Part shown: in pieces, positions 6,032 through 9,704 of the stretch
How positions within the stretch are numbered: position 1 is the stretch's first letter
Layout of the letters: each line of letters opens with the position of its first letter
NCBI GenBank assembly: GCA_046729975.1
Contig: JBKPHS010000084.1
Span: 1 to 9,704, forward strand
Length of the DNA stretch: 9,704 bases
Direction of reading: 5' to 3'
From: JBKPHS01 sp046729975
GTDB lineage: Bacteria; Actinomycetota; Thermoleophilia; Solirubrobacterales; Thermoleophilaceae
Translations under genes and position numbers: made by a program
Notes under the pieces: model-generated
The model's database searches: none
Seen by the model: the letters and a program-made list of their open reading frames with translations, nothing else
What the model was told of the DNA's origin: nothing

Positions 6032-7111
6032 ATGCGGCCCGCCCGGCAGACACCCCGCCGCGCGAGCGTGGTCGGCGCCGGGTCGTTCGGTACAGCGGTC
6101 TCGATCCTGCTCGAGCGCGCCGGGCTGCGCACCACGCTGCTCTGCCGCACGCGCGAGCAGGCCGACGGCATCCTCGAGGCCGGCGAGAACCGGCACTACC
6201 TCGAGGGGGTGACCCTGCCCGAGCGCTTGAAGGTGCGCGTGCTCGGTGCGCGCGCCGACCAGTTTCACCGCGCCGATCTCGTCTTCCTCGCCGTGCCCTC
6301 GAAGGGCCTCGGAGAGGCGTTTGCGGAGCTCTCGCGGCAGGGCGTGTCGCCGCGCGCGGAGGTGATCTCTCTCGCCAAAGGGCTCGTCCCGCCCGACGGT
6401 GAGCCGCCCACGATCGCCCTGGGGCGTGCGTTCGGGGCCGAGCGGGTGGCCTGTGTGGGCGGGCCGGCGCACGCGCGCGAGATGGTGGAGTCGGGCGCCG
6501 GCCTGGTCTGCGCCTCGCACTCGGAGAGCCTCGCCCACTGGGTGGCGGCAGTGTTCCAGCGCTCGGGCGTGGTGTGCGAGGTCTCCGCCGATCCCGTGGG
6601 GGTCGAGCTTGCGGGCTGCGCCAAGAACGCGGCGGCCCTGGCGTCGGGCGCCACTGAATCGCAGGGGCTGAACGCCGCCGGCATGGCCGCCGGCGACATC
6701 TTCAGCGAGGTGCTGGGGCTCGCCCGCCACCACGGAGGTCGCGCGAGCACGTTCGTCGGGCGCGCAGGGGTCGGCGATCTCGTGGCGACGGCGCTGGCGC
6801 CGGAGTCGCGTAACCGCAGCGCCGGCGAGCTGCTCGCGGCCGGGGTCCCGGCGAGCGAGATCCCAGACCGGCTCGGTCAGGCCTCCGAGGCGCTCGAGAC
6901 CGTCCCGCTGCTGGCCCGCGCGATCGAGCGGGCGGGGCTCGAGGCGCCGACGCTCACGGCGCTCGCTCAGCTGATCGACGGCTCGCTTCCGCTCGAGGAG
7001 TGGGTGGGGCTCGTGCGCGTCAGGCAGCCGGCGCCGGCCCGTTTCGGGGGCCGGCTGGCGGCCTGGTGGCGCCGGCGCCAGGCCCGCCGCAGGCGTCGAC
7101 GGGGCCGCTAG
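6032..7111 (+). CDS. gpsA: NAD(P)-dependent glycerol-3-phosphate dehydrogenase, divergent GpsA-like
   Basis: This 359-residue protein of the GpsA family would reduce dihydroxyacetone phosphate to sn-glycerol 3-phosphate for phospholipid synthesis in the cytoplasm. The Rossmann motif is GAGSFG (15-20). It is followed by LAVPSKGL (86-93), SLAKGL (113-118), GGPAHARE (143-150), GVELAGCAKN (190-199; Lys198 is at the place of the catalytic lysine), VGDL (247-250) and SRNR (259-262), in the family's order. The ATG is the only start giving a normal N-terminus, about 11 residues before the first strand. Oddities are the missing TRGLAE-type helix after the catalytic Lys, replaced by NAAGMAAGDIFSEVLGLARHHG, and a C-terminal tail rich in Trp and Arg (345-359, 10 of 15 Arg) that could bind membrane or nucleic acid. 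It may be a second, specialised GpsA paralogue. The family is secure; exact substrate use is slightly less so. Confidence 0.88.
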   Translation: MRPARQTPRRASVVGAGSFGTAVSILLERAGLRTTLLCRTREQADGILEAGENRHYLEGVTLPERLKVRVLGARADQFHRADLVFLAVPSKGLGEAFAELSRQGVSPRAEVISLAKGLVPPDGEPPTIALGRAFGAERVACVGGPAHAREMVESGAGLVCASHSESLAHWVAAVFQRSGVVCEVSADPVGVELAGCAKNAAALASGATESQGLNAAGMAAGDIFSEVLGLARHHGGRASTFVGRAGVGDLVATALAPESRNRSAGELLAAGVPASEIPDRLGQASEALETVPLLARAIERAGLEAPTLTALAQLIDGSLPLEEWVGLVRVRQPAPARFGGRLAAWWRRRQARRRRRRGR

Positions 7112-7114
7112 ACT
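7109..7114 (+). promoter_or_regulatory. Putative -10 element (TAGACT) for a leaderless rpmE mRNA
   Basis: TAGACT is a strong TANNNT match. Its first three bases are the gpsA stop codon. It lies 7 nt before the rpmE ATG at 7122, so the transcript should begin at about the A of the ATG. The intervening bases contain no Shine-Dalgarno. No obvious -35 is seen. Confidence 0.6.
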
Positions 7115-7121
7115 CGATGGC

Positions 7122-7334
7122 ATGAAGCAGGAAATTCACCCCGATTACGTCGAGGCGCGCGTCTGGTGCACGTGCGGCAACGAGTTCACGACGCGCTCGA
7201 CCAAGCCCGAGATCCACGTCGAGATCTGCTCGAACTGCCACCCGTTCTACACGGGCAAGCAGAAGCTCGTGGACACCGGCGGCCGGGTGGAGCGCTTCCA
7301 GCGCCGCGCGGCGCGGCGCCAGCGCGGCCAGTAA
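7122..7334 (+). CDS. rpmE: Large-subunit ribosomal protein bL31, zinc-binding form
   Basis: This 70-residue protein is clearly bL31 (start MKQEIHPDY; VWCTCGNEF; ICSNCHPFYTGKQKLVDTGGRVERF). The four cysteines (Cys16, Cys18, Cys36 and Cys39) are all present. It is therefore the zinc-containing C+ form rather than the cysteine-free form made under zinc starvation. It sits on the 50S subunit near the central protuberance and helps bridge to 30S. The C-terminus is a short Arg/Gln-rich tail. The gene starts 10 nt after the gpsA stop with a likely leaderless promoter, and a hairpin follows the stop. Its place a few genes before prfA is a common actinobacterial arrangement. Confidence 0.97.
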   Translation: MKQEIHPDYVEARVWCTCGNEFTTRSTKPEIHVEICSNCHPFYTGKQKLVDTGGRVERFQRRAARRQRGQ

Positions 7335-7346
7335 CGCCGGCCCCGT

Positions 7347-7377
7347 CCGAAACTCCGGGCCGAGCCCGCTGTTTCGG
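7347..7377 (+). terminator. Hairpin terminator after rpmE
   Basis: CCGAAAC (7347-7353) pairs with GTTTCGG (7371-7377). Inside it, CGGGC (7356-7360) pairs with GCCCG (7364-7368) around a 3-nt loop, with a 2x2 mismatch between the stems. A short T-rich tract (GTTTCT) follows at 7378-7383. It begins 13 nt after the rpmE stop and ends 8 nt before the next ATG, so it fits an intrinsic terminator. Confidence 0.6.
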
Positions 7378-7384
7378 GTTTCTC

Positions 7385-8122
7385 ATGCCCCGCTCGCTGC
7401 TCCCGTTGTACGTGGCCGGACTGGCCTGCCTGGCGCTTTCATCCGCCGCCCCGGCCGAACCGGCTCCGCTCGTGTCGGTGTCGCTCAGGGACTGCCGCGA
7501 GGCGGACCCCGAGGTCGCGAGCTTCTACGGAAGCATGAGGTCGGTGGCGGGCGCGACGCGCGTCGGGATGCGCTTCTCGCTGCTGGAGCGAACGAGTGCG
7601 GGCAAGTTCGTCAAGGTCGAGGCCCCGGGGCTCGCGGGCTGGCACAAGTCGAGGGTGGGGGCGCGCCGCTTCGGCTACCTGCAGCGCGTGAGCAACCTCG
7701 ACGCCGGAGCCGCCTACCGCGCCGTCGTCAGCTTCCGCTGGTACGGCCGCGGTGGCACCAAGCTGCGGACGACGACCCGCCGCTCGCCGGTCTGCGAGCC
7801 TCGCTCCGAGCTGCCCAACCTGCTTGTCAACAAGATCTCATCTCGGCCCGCCATCATCGAGGGAGGTGTCATCTACGCCGCGCACGTCCTCAACAGCGGC
7901 GGGGATGCCCGAGACGTGGCCGTTCAGCTCCGGCTCGACGGTCAAACGCTCGAGGAGCGGCGGCTGGCCATACTCCGCGCCGGCGAGACCCGGGTCGTGG
8001 AGTGGACCGGCGGCGCCTGCATCGACCGCGCTCGGGCGGTGGTCGACCCCGCGAACATGATCGGCGAGTCGGTCGAGACCGACAACGTGCTCGCCGTCTA
8101 CTGCCCGGTCCCGCCCGAGTAG
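7385..8122 (+). CDS. Secreted CARDB-domain protein of unknown function
   Basis: This is a 245-residue exported protein. Residues 1-24 form a signal peptide (short basic start, hydrophobic core LYVAGLACLALSS, Ala-rich cleavage region). Residues about 28-138 form a beta-rich region with FVKVEAPGLAGW and YRAVVSFRWYG, which looks like an immunoglobulin/Fn3-type fold (inferred). Residues about 143-240 match CARDB, the cell-adhesion-related bacterial Ig-like domain (NLLVNKI, VLNSGGDA, LRAGETRVVEW, VDPANMIGESVETDN). Cys37 and Cys137 may pair across the first domain, and Cys212 and Cys240 across the second. The ATG was chosen because it gives a good signal peptide, although no Shine-Dalgarno or TANNNT box precedes it and the rpmE hairpin lies only 8 nt upstream. 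Its reading frame is open upstream into rpmE, but that part is a shadow of the L31 gene. The role is unknown; surface binding is a guess from the domain. Confidence 0.8.
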   Translation: MPRSLLPLYVAGLACLALSSAAPAEPAPLVSVSLRDCREADPEVASFYGSMRSVAGATRVGMRFSLLERTSAGKFVKVEAPGLAGWHKSRVGARRFGYLQRVSNLDAGAAYRAVVSFRWYGRGGTKLRTTTRRSPVCEPRSELPNLLVNKISSRPAIIEGGVIYAAHVLNSGGDARDVAVQLRLDGQTLEERRLAILRAGETRVVEWTGGACIDRARAVVDPANMIGESVETDNVLAVYCPVPPE

Positions 8123-8163
8123 CCGCTGCCGGCGGCGCTCAAAGTCGGCCCGACCCCCGCCGA

Positions 8164-8169
8164 TAGCAT
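8164..8169 (+). promoter_or_regulatory. Putative -10 element (TAGCAT) for a leaderless DUF1385 mRNA
   Basis: TAGCAT matches TANNNT and lies 6 nt before the ATG at 8176, placing the start site at about the start codon. No Shine-Dalgarno is present in the 6-nt gap. The ATG inside GCATGG at 8168 is out of frame with the gene. Confidence 0.55.
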
Positions 8170-8175
8170 GGGCGT

Positions 8176-9225
8176 ATGAGTCCGGGCGCCCCGCAGGCAT
8201 CCCTGAACGGCCACGGGGCCCTGGCGGCGCCCCCTCCCGAGGACCAGCTGCAGGCGCCGCGCGACCTTCCCATCGGCGGGCAGGCGGTGCTCGAGGGCGT
8301 GATGATGCGCGGGGTCTCGACCTGGGCCGTCGCCGTGCGCAAGGCGACCCCGGAGCAGCTCGCTGCCGACGGCAGGCTCGACCCCACGGAGGCCGCCCTC
8401 GGCGAGATCGAGGTGCAGTCGTTCCCACTCGTCTCCTGGATCAAGCGCCACCGGCTGCTGAGGCTTCCCGTGATCCGCGGAGTGGTCGCGCTTGCCGAGT
8501 CGCTCAAGATCGGCTTCCAGGCGCTCGGCATCTCCGCGAACGCCCAGCTCGACTCGGACCAGGGCGAGGAGATCGGCCGCGGCATGTGGGCGGGGACCGT
8601 CGTGTTCGCCGTGCTGCTCGCGATCGGCCTCTTCTTCCTGCTGCCCGCCGGGATCACGAACATCTTCAAGGACTCGCTGCCGAACTCGATCGTGTTCGTC
8701 GTGATCGAGAAGCTGATTCGCATCTCGATCTTCCTCGGCTATCTCTGGCTGATCTCGCGGATGCGGGACCTGCAGCGGGTGTTCGAGTACCACGGCGCCG
8801 AGCACAAGACGATCTCGTGCGAGGAGGCCGGGCTGCCGCTCACGCCCGAGAACGCCCAGCGCTTCTCGCGCCTGCACCCGCGTTGCGGCACGAGCTTCCT
8901 GCTGATCGTGATGATCGTGGCCATCTTCGTGTTCGCGCCGCTCGGCACGCCCGACTGGTACCTGCTCTTCGCCTCGCGCGTGCTCGGCATCCCGCTGGTG
9001 GCAGGGCTCGCCTTCGAGGTGATCAAGTTCTTCGGCCGCAACCGCACGAAGCGCTGGGCGCAGATCGTGATGTGGCCGGGGATGCAGCTCCAGCGCCTGA
9101 CCACCCGCGAGCCCGACCTCGCGCAGCTCGCCGTCGCGATCGCGGCCCTCGAGGCCGTGCTGGCGGTCGAGAATCCGGAGCAGGTGCCGGAGGAAGAACA
9201 GGTTGGTATCGAGGTGGTGGCCTAG
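8176..9225 (+). CDS. DUF1385 family (YqhQ-like) integral membrane protein
   Basis: This 349-residue protein carries the hallmark motifs of DUF1385, the family of Bacillus YqhQ. These are IGGQAVLEGVMMRG (33-46), RLPVIRGVVALAESLKIG (96-113), EYHGAEHKTI (204-213) and HPRCGTSFLL (234-243). Hydrophobic segments at about 139-158, 171-193, 240-255 and 259-283 suggest four membrane passes. The conserved His/Glu/Cys motifs probably lie near the membrane face. An extra proline/alanine-rich N-terminus (1-30) and an acidic C-terminal tail (331-345) flank the domain. The biochemical function of the family is not established to my knowledge. The gene lies between rpmE and prfA, an order seen in several phyla, which hints at a housekeeping role. 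The start is supported by the promoter-like TAGCAT and by the conserved motif beginning 30 residues in. The stop codon lies inside the heptamer repeat array. Confidence 0.92.
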   Translation: MSPGAPQASLNGHGALAAPPPEDQLQAPRDLPIGGQAVLEGVMMRGVSTWAVAVRKATPEQLAADGRLDPTEAALGEIEVQSFPLVSWIKRHRLLRLPVIRGVVALAESLKIGFQALGISANAQLDSDQGEEIGRGMWAGTVVFAVLLAIGLFFLLPAGITNIFKDSLPNSIVFVVIEKLIRISIFLGYLWLISRMRDLQRVFEYHGAEHKTISCEEAGLPLTPENAQRFSRLHPRCGTSFLLIVMIVAIFVFAPLGTPDWYLLFASRVLGIPLVAGLAFEVIKFFGRNRTKRWAQIVMWPGMQLQRLTTREPDLAQLAVAIAALEAVLAVENPEQVPEEEQVGIEVVA

Positions 9226-9292
9226 TCGGCCAGTCGCTAGTCGATAGTCGCTAGTCCCTAGTTCCTAGAGACTAGGGTCTAGGGACTAGAGA
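9222..9292 (+). repeat. Heptanucleotide CTAG array (about 10 units) with a mid-array inversion
   Basis: CTAG occurs eight times in 68 nt, starting at 9222, 9237, 9251, 9258, 9265, 9272, 9279 and 9286; the last six are exactly 7 nt apart. One-mismatch units at 9230 (CCAG) and 9244 (ATAG) fill the gaps, and a single extra base at 9229 breaks the phase once. Units up to 9258 read CTAGTYN. Units from 9265 on read CTAGRGN, which is the reverse complement in the same register because CTAG is self-complementary. The first unit contains the DUF1385 stop codon, and the last ends 3 nt before the prfA ATG. The tract is much richer in A+T than its surroundings. Its function is unknown: it could be a protein-binding site, a copy of a dispersed repeat family, or an mRNA structure. 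Confidence 0.9.
9251..9289 (+). promoter_or_regulatory. Long hairpin immediately upstream of prfA
   Basis: CTAGTCCCTAG (9251-9261) and CTAGGGACTAG (9279-9289) form a perfect 11-bp stem. After one T-T mismatch it continues for six more pairs (one G-T) to a 3-nt loop centred on 9270. The hairpin ends 6 nt before the prfA ATG and covers the place where a Shine-Dalgarno would lie. It could attenuate readthrough from the DUF1385 gene or block prfA translation on long transcripts. TAGGGT (9273-9278) inside it also fits TANNNT, 17 nt before the ATG. Confidence 0.7.
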
Positions 9293-9295
9293 CTC

Positions 9296-9704
9296 ATGGT
9301 TCAGCAACTGGTAGAGCAGATCGAGGCTCGTTTTTCCGAGCTCTCCGGGCAGATGGCCGATCCCGAGGTGATCGGTGATCGCGAGCGCTATGCGGAGGTG
9401 GGGCGCGCGTACCGTGCGCTCGAGCCGGCGCATGCGCTTGCGCTCGAGTGGCGCCAGGCATCCGACGACGCCGCCGGCGCGCGCGAGCTGCTCGCGGAGG
9501 ACGGCGACGACCCCGAGCTGCGCGACCTGCTCGCGTCGTCGGAGAGACGGTTGGGCGAGCTCGAGGACGAGATCCGCCTGGCGATGGTCGAGCGCGATCC
9601 GAACGACGAGAAGAACGTGATCGTCGAGGTCCGCGCCGGCACCGGCGGGGAGGAGGCCGGACTGTTCGCCGGCGACATCTACCGGATGCTCAGCCGCTAC
9701 GCCG
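9296..9704 (+). CDS. prfA: Peptide chain release factor 1, N-terminal part (partial)
   Basis: The gene runs off the window; 136 codons are present. The protein is release factor 1, which reads UAA and UAG stop codons on the ribosome and triggers peptide release. The helical N-terminal domain (1-100, with ARFSELSGQMADPEV near the start) is followed by DPNDEKNVIVEVRAGTGGEEA at about 101-121, a very conserved signature of class I release factors. The start of domain 2 (DIYRMLSRYA) is also visible. The stop-reading PxT loop and the catalytic GGQ loop lie beyond the window, so RF1 rather than RF2 rests on the N-terminal sequence, the length before the signature and the absence of an RF2-type frameshift. 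The ATG is the first possible start, since an in-frame TAG lies at 9287-9289. No Shine-Dalgarno is visible; a repeat hairpin occupies that place. Confidence 0.94.
   Translation, partial: MVQQLVEQIEARFSELSGQMADPEVIGDRERYAEVGRAYRALEPAHALALEWRQASDDAAGARELLAEDGDDPELRDLLASSERRLGELEDEIRLAMVERDPNDEKNVIVEVRAGTGGEEAGLFAGDIYRMLSRYA

Noticed and set aside
7166..7384. Upstream in-frame extension of the CARDB protein overlapping rpmE
   Set aside because: It is the shadow of rpmE in another frame. The ATG at 7385 begins the signal peptide.
9222..9292. A CRISPR array or a plain rho-independent terminator
   Set aside because: Units of 7 nt without spacers are not CRISPR. As a terminator the tract lacks a T-run, and it abuts the next start codon with far more repeat units than a terminator needs.

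Overview
The window is GC-rich and every convincing gene lies on the + strand. It looks like the chromosome of a high-GC actinobacterium. Several things point to the deep-branching class Thermoleophilia (Solirubrobacterales/Gaiellales-like): a SARP-type regulator fused through a membrane helix to a beta-propeller, a secreted QDLRSPDARD-repeat protein, a CARDB-domain protein, and the gene order rpmE - DUF1385 - prfA. The class is an inference from gene content and style; no marker was searched.

Layout. (1) 1-1993: the 3' end of etfA, then after 7 nt the complete gene for ETF:quinone oxidoreductase, closed by a GC hairpin. This is the branch that passes electrons from flavin dehydrogenases (such as acyl-CoA dehydrogenases) through ETF to membrane quinone. 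(2) 2065-5240: a two-gene unit whose stop and start codons overlap. The first gene encodes a membrane-anchored SARP/BTAD regulator with an outward-facing seven-repeat propeller. The second encodes a lipoprotein of the branched-chain amino-acid-binding (Peripla_BP_6) type, with no transporter genes nearby. (3) 5355-5837: a small secreted, single-span protein with four copies of a QDLxSPDARD peptide. It is preceded by a cluster of TTACCG-type repeats and followed by a perfect 12-bp hairpin. (4) 6032-7111: a divergent GpsA-like glycerol-3-phosphate dehydrogenase with an arginine-rich tail. (5) 7122-9704: rpmE (zinc-type L31), a secreted CARDB protein, a DUF1385/YqhQ-like membrane protein and the first 136 codons of prfA (release factor 1).

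Regulation visible in the DNA. gpsA, rpmE and the DUF1385 gene each have a TAGNNT hexamer 6-8 nt before the ATG and no Shine-Dalgarno sequence, which suggests leaderless mRNAs. The SARP partner and the repeat protein instead have strong Shine-Dalgarno sequences.

The two items most worth following up are these. First, the SARP-propeller plus binding-lipoprotein pair, which reads as a candidate one-component transmembrane signalling system. Second, a CTAG-centred heptamer array between the DUF1385 gene and prfA: ten units of 7 nt, with the second half inverted relative to the first, folding into a long hairpin that ends 6 nt before the prfA start codon. Also notable is the loss of one of the four iron-sulfur cysteines in the ETF:quinone oxidoreductase.

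No stretch longer than 300 bases lacks a gene. The longest gap (5838-6031) holds a hairpin and a putative promoter. I saw no tRNA, rRNA, CRISPR array, insertion sequence or attachment site.
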